A DNA stretch of 64,000 bases from G963701675 sp963701675 (GTDB lineage Bacteria; Planctomycetota; Planctomycetia; Gemmatales; Gemmataceae): positions 8,432,001-8,496,000 of the forward strand of contig OY969623.1 of NCBI GenBank assembly GCA_963701675.1, given 5' to 3'. The notes under the pieces were generated by a model. The model did not search any database. It had not been told where the DNA came from and was given only the letters and a program-made list of their open reading frames with translations. The position numbers were made by a program, and so were the translations under genes. This document shows positions 19,838 to 28,534 of this stretch, piece after piece (within the stretch, counting starts at the first letter, position 1; each line of letters opens with the position of its first letter).

Positions 19838-20271
19838 GACTTTTTAGTCTTGGACTTGGGCTCTTCCTTCTTCAAGTCTTCCTTTTTGGACTTGACTTTC
19901 TTGGGCTGTTCCTTTTTCGAGCCTCCCTTCTTGGGCTCTTCTTCTTTCGGCTCCTCCTTTGCGTCAAGTTGCCGGACCATCCTCGCTGCATCTTCTAGGG
20001 TACGTATTGGTCGGGCGATCCCTGAAATCAAATGCGACATTCGAATGCCACGTGCAAGTAAGTAGCCGACCAGGAGGGAGAGAACATCGAGTTTGATATC
20101 CTGAAGGGCAAGAATCAAATTGACAAGAAGCTCGCCACTTGCCTGCGACTGTGATGAGATCGCATATCGGGAGCCTTGTATGCCGAGCTGTGCGAGCCAG
20201 TTGATGATCTCTGACTCGACGACACCGTGAAGTTGAAGTTGAAGTCCCGTTTTTGAGTCGTGTAGGTTCAT
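19834..20271 (-). CDS. Partner protein with hydrophobic core and Lys/Glu-repeat tail
   Basis: 145 residues. After LHDSKTGLQLQLHGVVES comes an amphipathic to hydrophobic stretch (about residues 45-80, including GELLVNLILALQDIKLDVLS). From residue 103 to the end the chain is almost only Lys, Glu, Pro and Ser in repeats such as KEEPKKGGSKKE. The tail is likely disordered and could bind acidic or basic partners or the membrane surface. It is coupled to the HELGH gene by a 4-base overlap. It could be the substrate, inhibitor or targeting subunit of the peptidase. The start at 20271 is the only ATG in a sensible position; its ribosome binding site is weak. Confidence 0.55.
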   Translation of the reverse strand: MNLHDSKTGLQLQLHGVVESEIINWLAQLGIQGSRYAISSQSQASGELLVNLILALQDIKLDVLSLLVGYLLARGIRMSHLISGIARPIRTLEDAARMVRQLDAKEEPKEEEPKKGGSKKEQPKKVKSKKEDLKKEEPKSKTKKS

Positions 20272-20975
20272 GTTCGTCTCGCGTTTGGACTCTTGTGCGA
20301 CGCCCGAATCCGGGATTTCCAGATGTCTTCTCGCTAAGGAGCCCCTGCGGATAGACGAAACCGCTGGATAACACTGGTCGCTCCGAATCCGGTGCCACGT
20401 CTTGTAGCTGTCGTATCCCACCACTCGTGCGATGGCCACCGGACTTGCATGAGTGCGGGTGCGTGATATTCGTACATATCTTGGCGAAAAGAAAGGGGGC
20501 CCAACCAGACGCCGTCGAGCGGCAACGCGCAGACGAGACTGGCCGAGCGCCGTTACGGCTGGCCCGCCGTTACGCAAAAAAAACCGAAGGGAAACCGTTT
20601 GCGCTTGACAGGGTTCAATGTTTCGATGCTCTTGCCGTGATTGTTGTTGGATTTGTCTCGGTGGTCGTCGCTTCGCTGGGGGAAGTTGCAATCGTTTCAA
20701 TACGCGATTGCTCGCAACCACATTCCTTCGCGAGGTGCCGCTCACGCGAAAAGTGAGCGGCTCTGCCGGGAATCGGTCGAGTCAGATGCGGATTTATCTG
20801 GTGCGAATTCCTCACCGTAAAGGCCACTCCATACAGAGCGTCGTGCGGCGGCCGAAGCCCTCATCCACGGTGCGACTCGAGTTAACATCTTAGATCCTCC
20901 AGTCCTCTCTACACCGCCATGTCTCACAAAAAACAGTTGCTCGTCCCAACGGTCGGTGCACGATGCAAGATCGTA
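20272..20975. other. Intergenic region between the two-gene unit and the integrase
   Basis: About 700 bases. Open frames are present on both strands, but they are Arg/Ser-rich and lack ribosome binding sites. The promoter of the minus-strand pair should lie near 20280-20350. I see no RNA gene or direct repeat here. Confidence 0.3.
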
Positions 20976-22013
20976 TTACCTTTCGGGAAACTGAACTGCG
21001 TCGCGCCATTGTGCAACGTCTTCGACTTTCTCGCGCTGATACACTTGGTGAATCAACTCCGAAGAGTGATTGACCAGCCGCATCGCGGCTTCACGCGGAA
21101 CACCGGCGCGGCGCAATCGATTGACGTAAGTAACGCGGAGGCAATGAAAACACAAATGCGGCTTGCCGATCTTGATGAAAAACTGTTGCCACCGGCGGGA
21201 GGGCTGGAATGGAAATTCGACCGTAAACTCCTGATCGGTCTTGCAAAAACATTCCAGCAATGGACGTAGGGCCGAAGGCATCGGAATCGAGAAGGCTCGC
21301 TCCTCACCTCCTTTGGGAGATGGAAAGGTGATCTTGTTTTCGGCAAAATCCAAACATCTTTTCGGCAACCGTGTCTCACGCAAGCGGCAGCCGGTATGAA
21401 GGGCAATCTCAAAGGCCATTTGCATCCATTCCGGCTCGCCTGTTAGCGCCTTCCGAATCTCCCGGATTTCCTTGTCGGTCATTTCCGGCTTTTTCGCGGC
21501 CTTGTCCCGCCGCAGCTTGAGGCTTACGAGTGGGTTGGCGTCGGCATGACCAAGACGTACCGCCTCACCCATTATCATGGCCAGGAGTTTCAGCTCCATA
21601 ATGGCGGTGTTGCGTCCGGCGCGCTTGCCGGTTTTCTTCTTGTAATTGGTACGCCACTCGATGTATTCAATGGCGTTGCGATAGGTGATCGCGCGGGGTG
21701 AGCGGAAACGGTTTTCCTGGAGCCAAAACGCCAGCCATGACCAGGAACTGGTATAGCGTTGAAATGTCCCTGGGCTTTCGCAGTGCCGCTCCAGGTACTT
21801 CGGAACCCAAGCATCCCACCCGGCGCCGCAGATTTTGACACCGCTCCGGTTGAGTTCCTTGGCTTCGAGTTGGGCACGCAACGCACGAGCCTTGACGGTC
21901 TCCCCCGGATCGTCGGCTCGCAAGCCGGTGGATTTGTTTCGCCGGATGCCGTCGGCGTCGATGTACTGGACGAACCAGAACGGGGAATTGCGTTTCCTGT
22001 AGATGGAGGCCAT
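20976..22013 (-). CDS. Tyrosine recombinase/integrase 1 (tRNA-Gly side)
   Basis: 345 residues from MASIYRKRNSPFWFVQYIDA, the usual N-terminal strand of phage-type integrases. Catalytic residues: Arg in HTGCRLRETRL, His-x-x-Arg in HCLRVTYVNRL, His in LVNHSS and the nucleophilic Tyr in IHQVYQREK. A SAM-like core-binding domain lies at about residues 60-160. The start lies about 100 bases from a tRNA-Gly 3' end at 22114-22142. This is the usual arrangement of an integrase beside its attachment site. Longer starts (22061) are possible but lack a ribosome binding site. Confidence 0.85.
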   Translation of the reverse strand: MASIYRKRNSPFWFVQYIDADGIRRNKSTGLRADDPGETVKARALRAQLEAKELNRSGVKICGAGWDAWVPKYLERHCESPGTFQRYTSSWSWLAFWLQENRFRSPRAITYRNAIEYIEWRTNYKKKTGKRAGRNTAIMELKLLAMIMGEAVRLGHADANPLVSLKLRRDKAAKKPEMTDKEIREIRKALTGEPEWMQMAFEIALHTGCRLRETRLPKRCLDFAENKITFPSPKGGEERAFSIPMPSALRPLLECFCKTDQEFTVEFPFQPSRRWQQFFIKIGKPHLCFHCLRVTYVNRLRRAGVPREAAMRLVNHSSELIHQVYQREKVEDVAQWRDAVQFPER

Positions 22014-22113
22014 ACGGGCGATGTGCAGTTTGTGCAGTAAGCGTAGCGCAACTGCTCGCAAAAGTCCAGCATTTCTGCGGATCGTGCGCCACTGAAAACC
22101 ACTTTGCCAGTAA

Positions 22114-22142
22114 CGAGGGTTCGATTCCCTTCACCCGCTCCA
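22114..22142 (+). other. tRNA-Gly 3'-end fragment, probable attachment site of integrase 1
   Basis: GAGGG-TTCGATT-CCCTT forms a T-arm, followed by CACCCGC, the discriminator T and CCA. U73 and this acceptor strand fit a bacterial tRNA-Gly that would begin GCGGGTG. No anticodon or D-arm is upstream, so this is a duplicated or displaced 3' end, as left by site-specific integration. The complete tRNA gene is outside the window. Confidence 0.75.
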
Positions 22143-22317
22143 TTGTTTATCAATGGCTTAGCAGACAGTGCAGTAAGAGTGCAGTAATCAACCGGCAAGA
22201 ATGGATAGCGCTTTCCGGTTACTGACGAGAAACAAGTTTGGGCCCGAAGCGAGGGCAAGACTGAAATCGGCAGACATCACGCCTTTGTTTTGCGATGGCC
22301 GTGCATGAAATCGCTGT

Positions 22318-22338
22318 AACTGGCTGTGACAGCCAGTT
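22318..22338. promoter_or_regulatory. Perfect palindrome between integrase and excisionase-like gene
   Basis: AACTGGCTGT-G-ACAGCCAGTT has 10-base arms and a single central base, followed by TTTTAG. It lies 64 bases before the plus-strand HTH gene at 22402. It could be an operator or recombination-accessory binding site; as a hairpin it could terminate plus-strand transcription. Confidence 0.45.
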
Positions 22339-22401
22339 TTAGAGGGACAGAGCCCTTGACCTGTGATATGATGTTTTCAGTAGATTCACGCTGCGACTGA
22401 T

Positions 22402-22743
22402 ATGAAAACGCCCGACGTTCCCACTCCCACACGCCATAGGCGGGATAAGCAACTGCAAGGTATTGCCCTTGAATCCGTCATTGAGAAGCGCCGCCTAGAT
22501 CAAGCCTTGAACGCCAAGGAATTTGCCGTCTGTGCCGGAGTGTCCTACTCGACGGCACGTAGCTGGTTCCATTTGCCTGGCTTTCCTGTCGTTGATGGAA
22601 GAACCTTCTGGCAGGATTTTGTCCAGTGGCGATCCTTGCAGAATCCAACAATAAATCCTCCCGGTCCGCAAGGCAATGGTGCCGATGCCATCTCCGCTTC
22701 CAACCTGCCTCCGCGCACGGCGCAGATTCTTCTCGACATCTGA
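22402..22743 (+). CDS. Excisionase-like helix-turn-helix protein
   Basis: 113 residues. After a basic N-terminus the core reads LNAKEFAVCAGVSYSTARSW, then FHLPGFPVVDGRTFWQDFVQ, which is the winged-HTH pattern of excisionase/MerR-like proteins ('FA...GVS...R.W...G.P'). The last 30 residues are Pro/Asn-rich. It sits on the other side of the tRNA-Gly fragment from integrase 1 and is divergent to it, an arrangement expected for a directionality factor. The ribosome binding site is weak. Confidence 0.6.
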   Translation: MKTPDVPTPTRHRRDKQLQGIALESVIEKRRLDQALNAKEFAVCAGVSYSTARSWFHLPGFPVVDGRTFWQDFVQWRSLQNPTINPPGPQGNGADAISASNLPPRTAQILLDI

Positions 22744-23081
22744 ACTCCTATCTTCCAAGTAGGCTTTCAAAGTCCTGCGTTTGTGATTTCGATTTGGAGC
22801 GGGACGGGCGAAGATCTGCAATCGCAAGAAAAAGCGCATGAGAAAAGTCCTGCCGTAACTCCTCCGGCGTCGCCCAGTCACCGGAAGAATCTCGCGACAG
22901 GACTGGTGTCTATGTTACTGCCCTGGGCAGCGGGTGCAATTAGAAAATGGAAAAATTCAGCCATCCGCCTACACTCCTGCCGCTCACCAAGCGTCGTGGG
23001 TACGCTTGCCCCGCTCAGGTTCGTCGGAGGTCGCCTCATCGCGAGGAAATATGACGGGATTGGAAATGCGAGGCCGGGGCC
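22744..23081. other. Intergenic region between the HTH gene and the AbiE pair
   Basis: About 340 bases between convergent genes. I see no convincing gene, hairpin terminator or repeat. The short plus-strand frame at 22783-23085 has poor composition and no ribosome binding site. Confidence 0.3.
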
Positions 23082-23928
23082 TTAATTGCCGATAAGGCCC
23101 GACTGCCGCAGGACGCGCCGAACAAGGCGGTAGACACCGGCGAAGTCAGGGAGTTCAGCCATTTGAGCGGCCAGCCGCTTCTCCCAGAGCCTTTCGTAGC
23201 GGGCTTCTTTAGCTGCTAGGTTATCGCGGACTTCGGCGAGTGTCAGTTTTCGGAAATCGAGTTTTCGCTCGACGGCCTTGAGCAGATCGTGTGTATCCAC
23301 ATGCTTGTTGCCAAACAAATACCACACGTCGTACAGGTCCCTCGGCTCGGTCCGCGCCCGGTCCATCAGAGCAACGATTTTCTCCGCTGCGATCTCGTCC
23401 AGCGAATAAATTTGCACAGTCGCGTCTTCAGGCAGATCGGCATATTCCTTATAGCCTCTCAGCACGCGCCGCTGTTCCAGCGGAAAACCCAAACGTTCAC
23501 GGATGGTAATATCCACTTTGATTTCCTTGGCTGCGCGGGTGGTCGGCAGCGGTCCTTCGTAGCTGAGAAAGAATGTATGGGTGTTGAGATGGGAGTGGCG
23601 GTCATGTCGGGCGAAGCGCATAGTGCCGCCGCTGGCGCGCGCGAATTCGGCAAATACGGCTTCGAGTTCATTGCGGATGGTGTCAAAGGGAACCTCCTTG
23701 GCCAGGGTGAAATCGAGGTCCATCGGAGAATCGATAGTCGCCGAAGTAGCAACGCTTGAGAGCCGTGCCGCCCTTGAATATGAGGTGCTCACGGAGGGGC
23801 GCTCGGGACAGGGCCACTAGGAACCACGCCAGGCAATAATCGCGCTCCAGTACGGCTTCTGGGATGCGCCTGCCGCCTCGTTTGGCCAGGCGAGTGGAAA
23901 GCAGGGAAAGGTTGCGTTGCGGAATCAT
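23082..23928 (-). pseudogene. AbiEii nucleotidyltransferase toxin, interrupted by a one-base insertion
   Basis: The gene begins MIPQRNLSLLSTRLAKRGGR and carries the type IV toxin motif LIFKGGTALKRCYFGDYRFS. The family continues with S-E-D-L-D-F-T-L; here an extra base (A at 23722 on the plus strand) turns GAGGAC into GATGGAC, and the frame runs into another reading. The original frame resumes as DLDFTLAKEVPFDTIRNELE and runs to 23082 with the expected DLYDVWYLF region. AbiEii proteins are nucleotidyltransferases that act on RNA and cause abortive infection. As written no full-length toxin is made. The same local insertion occurs at 58397, so sequence error is possible. Confidence 0.75.
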
Positions 23929-23941
23929 CTCGCGGCCCTGA

Positions 23942-24778
23942 TCACGTGCGGGTGACGGCCTGGATTTCTTCGGGCTCCACGTTGACGCGGAGGCGCCAGC
24001 GGGCAAGGAATCGCCCTTCGCGCGGAAGCAGCGGGTCGAGAAGAAGATAGCTGGGGGTGAGACGCTTCTGGAGCCGTGCGATAGCTTTGGGAGCTTCCAC
24101 GCCGTAAGCTTCGAGCAAGTATCCGAGCCGGCGCACGACGGCGCCGCTTTTGAGGCGAAGCGCATAATCGGCCAGCTTGTCAATATCCACGTCGTGACGG
24201 CGCATCCAGAAGCCTTTTGCCACTTCGGTAAAGCCGCCACAGTACTTGGGCAGCTTCAAACCGTCAATTACGGTCCGTTCCGGATCGCTCACCGTGACCT
24301 TTTCCTGACGGTCTACCCAGTGCTCGGTGACGCCAAAAACGTGCGCTCGCTCGCAGTGGACAAAATGGAACTCGGTTCCTGACACCACCACGGGGCGCAT
24401 AGGGGTGGGCGAAGTCACATAGACCACTAGCTGGGGCTGCGTGAGCATCTGGTGGATGTCCATGGCCGAGGCATGTGAAAGGTAGTATGGCTTGCCGCGC
24501 ATTAATTCGCGGGCCACGACAAAAGGGTTGCCGAGATAGTCGCGTTCGGAGCCTAGCTCGAACGGCACTAGCACAAATAGACCGGGGCGCAAGCGAGCCG
24601 CCACGCCGCGGTCAACCAGCTTGCGCACGAAGCTTCGGGCAGAGGCATCTTTAAGACCGGTAATGGTCTTAGCCTCGCCGAGACTAAACGTTCGCCGGTC
24701 ACGATCGTAGAGTGCGGCGACCAGGCGGGCAGCCTGCGGCCCAAGGGTTTTCAGGGGGTGATTTGTATTTGTTTTCAT
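23942..24778 (-). CDS. AbiEi antitoxin of the type IV AbiE system
   Basis: 278 residues. An N-terminal winged helix (about residues 15-80: LVAALYDRDRRTFSLGEAKT, then RKLVDRGVAARLRPGLFVLV) is followed by the AbiEi C-terminal domain with ELMRGKPYYLSHASAMDIH and SDPERTVIDGLKLPKYCGG. AbiEi proteins bind their own promoter through the winged helix and counter AbiEii. The stop is 13 bases before the AbiEii start, as in known abiE operons. Intact here, in contrast to its partner. Confidence 0.8.
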   Translation of the reverse strand: MKTNTNHPLKTLGPQAARLVAALYDRDRRTFSLGEAKTITGLKDASARSFVRKLVDRGVAARLRPGLFVLVPFELGSERDYLGNPFVVARELMRGKPYYLSHASAMDIHQMLTQPQLVVYVTSPTPMRPVVVSGTEFHFVHCERAHVFGVTEHWVDRQEKVTVSDPERTVIDGLKLPKYCGGFTEVAKGFWMRRHDVDIDKLADYALRLKSGAVVRRLGYLLEAYGVEAPKAIARLQKRLTPSYLLLDPLLPREGRFLARWRLRVNVEPEEIQAVTRT

Positions 24779-25146
24779 TTCGTGCCTTGTCAGGGCACAT
24801 TATAAAGACTAAATATCATTCCGCAAGTGCTTTCAAGCTGTATTTCCGGGACAGGCACACGGCGCATTGCGCCGACCGCGACGGCGGTCTATCCAGAAAC
24901 TCTGCGCAGCGTCATGCGTCGCAGGGAAGCCAACGAAGCAACAAGCAAAGTGTCCATTCAGGGCATGTGAGAAAATCAGAAAAACTGGATGGTTCAGAGA
25001 AAAAACTGTTACGGTGCCGGGTGGCGTTGCGGTCGCGCGCCGGTGACATTGAGGAAGCGATAATCCTCGCAAACCAAGGCTGACTGCGGGAGAGCAGATA
25101 AGGCTTAAGATTTCGTTAACGTGTTTATGGTAGCCTAAAATGAGGC
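24779..25146. other. Region upstream of AbiEi and relaxase 1, containing dispersed repeat copy 2
   Basis: This divergent region of about 370 bases should hold promoters for abiEi (minus) and relaxase 1 (plus), and could hold an origin of transfer. Apart from the repeat at 24857-24891 I see no strong structure. The open frame 24712-25083 is not convincing. Confidence 0.35.
24857..24891. repeat. Structured dispersed repeat, copy 2
   Basis: The 20-base block around CGGCGCA-T-TGCGCCG is identical to that at 1801-1820. It is followed by GACCGC-GACG-GCGGTC, a perfect 6-base stem in the place of copy 1's GACGG...CCGTC. A similar 'TCTAT-C-AGAAA' stretch follows in both. Confidence 0.55.
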
Positions 25147-27777
25147 GTGATCCGCATCACGCAACAGGACAGCTCCAAGGACGCGAAACGTTATTACGCG
25201 ACGGCAGACTATTACAGCGAAGGACAGGAACTAGTCGGTTTTTGGGGCGGCAAAGGGGCTGCAAGGCTAGGACTCGAAGGCACGGTAGACAAGCTCTCGT
25301 TCGAGCGGCTCTGCGACAATCTTCACCCACAAACTGGCGATAAACTCACCGTGCGGACGCGCTCGCAACGCACCGTCGGCTACGATTTCACATGCTCAGT
25401 GCCCAAATCCGTCTCGCTGCTTTACGGCCTGAGCGGCGATGAGAAAATGCTCGACTCCTTCCGCTCGGCTGTCGGTGAAACCATGCGGGAAATGGAGACC
25501 GAGATGAAGACCCGCGTCCGAAGGAAGGGCGTTGAGGTCGACCGTACCAGCGCAAACATGGTCTGGGCGGAATTCATCCACACTACATCGCGGCCGGTGA
25601 ACAGTATTCCCGATCCCCAGCTCCATGCCCATGTCTTCGTCTTCAACACTACCTGGGATGAGGCAGAGAAACGTTGGAAGGCGGGGCAGTTTCGGGAACT
25701 GAAACGTGACGCACCGTATTTTCAGGCGGCGTTCCGCGTGCGGCTAGCCAACCGTCTTCAGGACTTAGGCCTTGGCATCACCCGCAAGCGGGACGATTTC
25801 GAGATTGCCGGAATACCGGCTGACGTGCTCAGGCGATTTTCGCGGCGGACCACCCTGATTGAAAAGGTGGCGGCCGAGCGGGGCATTCTGGACCCTGACC
25901 GCAAGGCGGAGCTGGGGGCGGAGACGCGTGAGAAGAAAGGCCCGGCGCTTTCGTGGGAGAAGCTGCGGAAGGAATGGCAGGCTCGTTTGACGCCCGACGA
26001 ACGCGAGAGGATCGTTGCCGTGAATGCTCGGAGGCAGGCGATAGTCAGACCTCCGTGCAAAGAGCAGCCGGCGGTGGATCATGCCATCGAGCACAGTTTC
26101 GTGCGAGAGGCGGTGGTTCCGGAACGCAAGCTCGTGACCGAAGCGTTGAAACTAGGCCTCGGCGCCGTGACAGTGGAAGATGTGACCAGCGAAGTAAGCA
26201 AACGGCCTCTGATCCGAAGCGAAGTGGACGGGCGGACGATGGCGACAACCAGGGAAATGGTATCGCTCGAATCCCGCCTCGTAGAGTTTGCCCGTAAGGG
26301 ACGCGGGCGTTGCCGGCCGCTGGGAGATCCAAAACGGCCCTGCTCCCGCGAATGGTTCACGAAAGGTCAGAAAGCAGCCGTGCGGCACGCGCTTGGTTCC
26401 CGCGACCGCGTCATCATCATCCGGGGTGTGGCGGGAACGGGTAAGACAACTTTGGAGCGGGAGATTGGCGAGGCGCTGGCTGAAGCCGGGCGGCCGGTCG
26501 TGGTTTTGGCGCAATCGGTAAAGGCCAGCCGCGAAGTGCTCCGTGAGGAAGCCGGATTTGAGAGCGCCGACACCGTGGCGAGATTCTTACGAGACGAAGC
26601 CATGCAGAAGACAGCAAGCGGCGGTGTTATTCTCGTGGATGAAGCCAGCCAGCTTGGCACACGTGACATGCTCAAACTATTTGACGCAACCGAAACACTC
26701 AATGCTCGCGTGGTGCTAGTGGGTGATCGCAAACAGCACCGCAGCGTGACCGCTGGCGAGCCGCTGAAGCTTCTGGAAGAAATGGCGGGACTTAAGGTCG
26801 CGGAAGTCACGGAGATTCTGCGGCAGCAAGGCAGTTACAAGAAGGCTGCTCAGAAGTTGAGCGAAGGAAAAACGACAGAAGGATTCGAGGAATTAGACAA
26901 GCTCGGCTGGATCAGGCAGCTTGCCGATGGCGCCCGCAATCAGCAACTGGCTCACGCCTACCTGGCTGCCGTTTCCGAGAAGAAGCGGGATGGACAAGCG
27001 AAGTCGGCACTCGTTGTGTCGCCGACGCACGCCGAAGGCAATCGGATTACCGAGGCTATTCGCACCGGGCTTAAGGAGAAGAGCAAGCTTGGGAAGGAAC
27101 ACCTAGTCAAGGCATGGGTGCCGTTGCACTTGACCGACGCCCAGAAGGGCGATGCCACTGAATACGATGCAGGGGATTTGGTTCAATTCCACCAGAATGC
27201 TCCGGATTATGTCAAAGGCACACGGTTCATCGTAGGCGATAGCGTCGAGGTGCCGACGGAGCTTGCCAAGCGGTTCGAGGTGTACCGGCCCATCGAACTT
27301 GTGCTGGCGATGGGCGACCGCATCCGGCTCACGGCCGGCGGAAAGACCAAGGACGGCAAGCATCGCTTGAACAACGGCGCGCTGCTTACCGTGCGGGGCT
27401 TTACCAAACGCGGCGACATCATCATGGCTAACGGTTGGGTGATCGACCGCGACTTTGGTCATTTAACGCACGGCTATGTGATCACCAGCCACGCCAGCCA
27501 AGGTGTGACGGTCGATAAGGTTTTCGTCGCTATCTCCAGCGAATCATTGCCCGCGACCTGCGAGCGCACTGCTTATGTCGCGGCGACGCGTGGCAAGGAA
27601 CAGGCTCTGATATTCACCGATGATCGCAAGGAACTGCTGAAAGCGGTTAGCCGCCACGATGATCCGCTGTCGGCCACCGAGCTTGCCGAATCCACGAAGC
27701 AGCCGCCAGCGCCGCATCCGTCCCATAAGCCGGTGTCTGTCAAAGACGCCGAACGAGGGCCGGATCATGACCGATAA
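25147..27777 (+). CDS. MobF relaxase-helicase 1 (TrwC/TraI-like)
   Basis: 876 residues with a GTG start at 25147. The N-terminal relaxase has the paired tyrosines near residue 16 (KRYYATADYYSE), the core CSVPKSVSLLYGL and the metal-binding HUH segment SIPDPQLHAHVFVFNTTW. The C-terminal part is a RecD2-type superfamily 1 helicase: Walker A IIRGVAGTGKTT (near 428), Walker B VILVDEASQLG (near 494) and motif VI-like VAATRGKEQALI. Such enzymes nick the origin of transfer and drive the strand to the recipient. Followed by a small partner with an 11-base overlap, then by a second relaxase. Confidence 0.9.
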   Translation: MIRITQQDSSKDAKRYYATADYYSEGQELVGFWGGKGAARLGLEGTVDKLSFERLCDNLHPQTGDKLTVRTRSQRTVGYDFTCSVPKSVSLLYGLSGDEKMLDSFRSAVGETMREMETEMKTRVRRKGVEVDRTSANMVWAEFIHTTSRPVNSIPDPQLHAHVFVFNTTWDEAEKRWKAGQFRELKRDAPYFQAAFRVRLANRLQDLGLGITRKRDDFEIAGIPADVLRRFSRRTTLIEKVAAERGILDPDRKAELGAETREKKGPALSWEKLRKEWQARLTPDERERIVAVNARRQAIVRPPCKEQPAVDHAIEHSFVREAVVPERKLVTEALKLGLGAVTVEDVTSEVSKRPLIRSEVDGRTMATTREMVSLESRLVEFARKGRGRCRPLGDPKRPCSREWFTKGQKAAVRHALGSRDRVIIIRGVAGTGKTTLEREIGEALAEAGRPVVVLAQSVKASREVLREEAGFESADTVARFLRDEAMQKTASGGVILVDEASQLGTRDMLKLFDATETLNARVVLVGDRKQHRSVTAGEPLKLLEEMAGLKVAEVTEILRQQGSYKKAAQKLSEGKTTEGFEELDKLGWIRQLADGARNQQLAHAYLAAVSEKKRDGQAKSALVVSPTHAEGNRITEAIRTGLKEKSKLGKEHLVKAWVPLHLTDAQKGDATEYDAGDLVQFHQNAPDYVKGTRFIVGDSVEVPTELAKRFEVYRPIELVLAMGDRIRLTAGGKTKDGKHRLNNGALLTVRGFTKRGDIIMANGWVIDRDFGHLTHGYVITSHASQGVTVDKVFVAISSESLPATCERTAYVAATRGKEQALIFTDDRKELLKAVSRHDDPLSATELAESTKQPPAPHPSHKPVSVKDAERGPDHDR

Positions 27778-28288
27778 GCCGACGTATAAGGATCGATTGC
27801 GGTCGACGGGCCATGAGAGCAGGAATTCCGATGGCCGGCTCAAAGACGATGCCGACGGCGAGGAAGACGAAGCATCGTGCCGGGCTTTTGGCTACTTAAG
27901 GGGCATCCGCGACCATGCCAGCGCCGTGGAGTTCCGCTTCCGCGACGGCAACAGCACTTGGTTCCCTTACTCCTGGCTTGGGCCCTGCCGGTACGATCCA
28001 TCAGAGGGCTTGCTGCTGAAGTTCTCGGGCGATCTTGTGTATCTCGTGCTGATTCGGGGGAGCAACCTCGACCGACCGCTCAACAAGGGTGCCGTGAACC
28101 TGACGCATGCCGGGTTGCAGCGCCATCGCCTGGTCTGGGTTCGTGAGATGAGCCCAGAAGAGATTCGGCAAGTTGGAGAGGATGGACCCACGATTGACAG
28201 CATTGAAGTGGCGGAGTTCGAGTCACAAACGGAGGTCAAGACCTGGATCAGCGAGCACGCGCCGGCGTTCCTCCATGACCAAAACTGA
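27767..28288 (+). CDS. Relaxase-associated small protein 1
   Basis: 173 residues starting at the ATG 27767, overlapping the relaxase stop by 11 bases. Charged N-terminus (KDDADGEEDEASC), then a compact domain: AFGYLRGIRDHASAVEFRFR, DGNSTWFPYSWLGPCRY, LVYLVLIRGSNLD and HRLVWVREMSPEE. The order of motifs, ...RG...GN...W...P...L.F...I.G.NL..., parallels the protein at 31244-31765 that follows relaxase 2, so the two look like diverged paralogues. Function unknown; probably assists its relaxase. Confidence 0.65.
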   Translation: MTDKPTYKDRLRSTGHESRNSDGRLKDDADGEEDEASCRAFGYLRGIRDHASAVEFRFRDGNSTWFPYSWLGPCRYDPSEGLLLKFSGDLVYLVLIRGSNLDRPLNKGAVNLTHAGLQRHRLVWVREMSPEEIRQVGEDGPTIDSIEVAEFESQTEVKTWISEHAPAFLHDQN

Positions 28289-28449
28289 ACAAGCAACGGT
28301 AACGAAATAAAAACGCCGAACGGCCGCCGCGGTATATGCAGCCGACGATGGACATCTGGTTTTCTGACCAGTTCATAGCGGACATGTGTCAACAAATCAC
28401 CCGCTGGATCGTTTCTTTCCCCATCGTCGAACTCTCGAACCGATTCCGA

Positions 28450-28485
28450 CTTGCACAGTGCAAGAATGCCTCCGCGAAGCGGAGG
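28450..28485. other. Two adjacent inverted repeats before relaxase 2, candidate oriT or operator
   Basis: CTTGCAC-A-GTGCAAG (28450-28464) is followed after four bases by CCTCCGC-GAA-GCGGAGG (28469-28485). Both are perfect. They lie about 50-85 bases before the relaxase 2 start. Inverted repeats next to a relaxase gene are the usual appearance of origins of transfer, but no nic sequence can be identified from this alone. Confidence 0.4.
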
Positions 28486-28534
28486 AGAGACGTCTGTGGC
28501 TTCATTGCTTGCCGCGCCGGCATAGGATCATGGC

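Noticed and set aside
22103..22113. Anticodon GCC before the tRNA-Gly T-arm
   Set aside because: TTGCC is present but the spacing to the T-arm is 6 bases too short, so only the T-arm and acceptor end are accepted as tRNA sequence.
21590..22258. Minus-strand frame with 'GAGEGNRTL'
   Set aside because: That peptide comes from reading a tRNA 3' end on the opposite strand; the frame overlaps the integrase.
22783..23085. 100-residue plus-strand frame
   Set aside because: No ribosome binding site, no domain, mixed composition.
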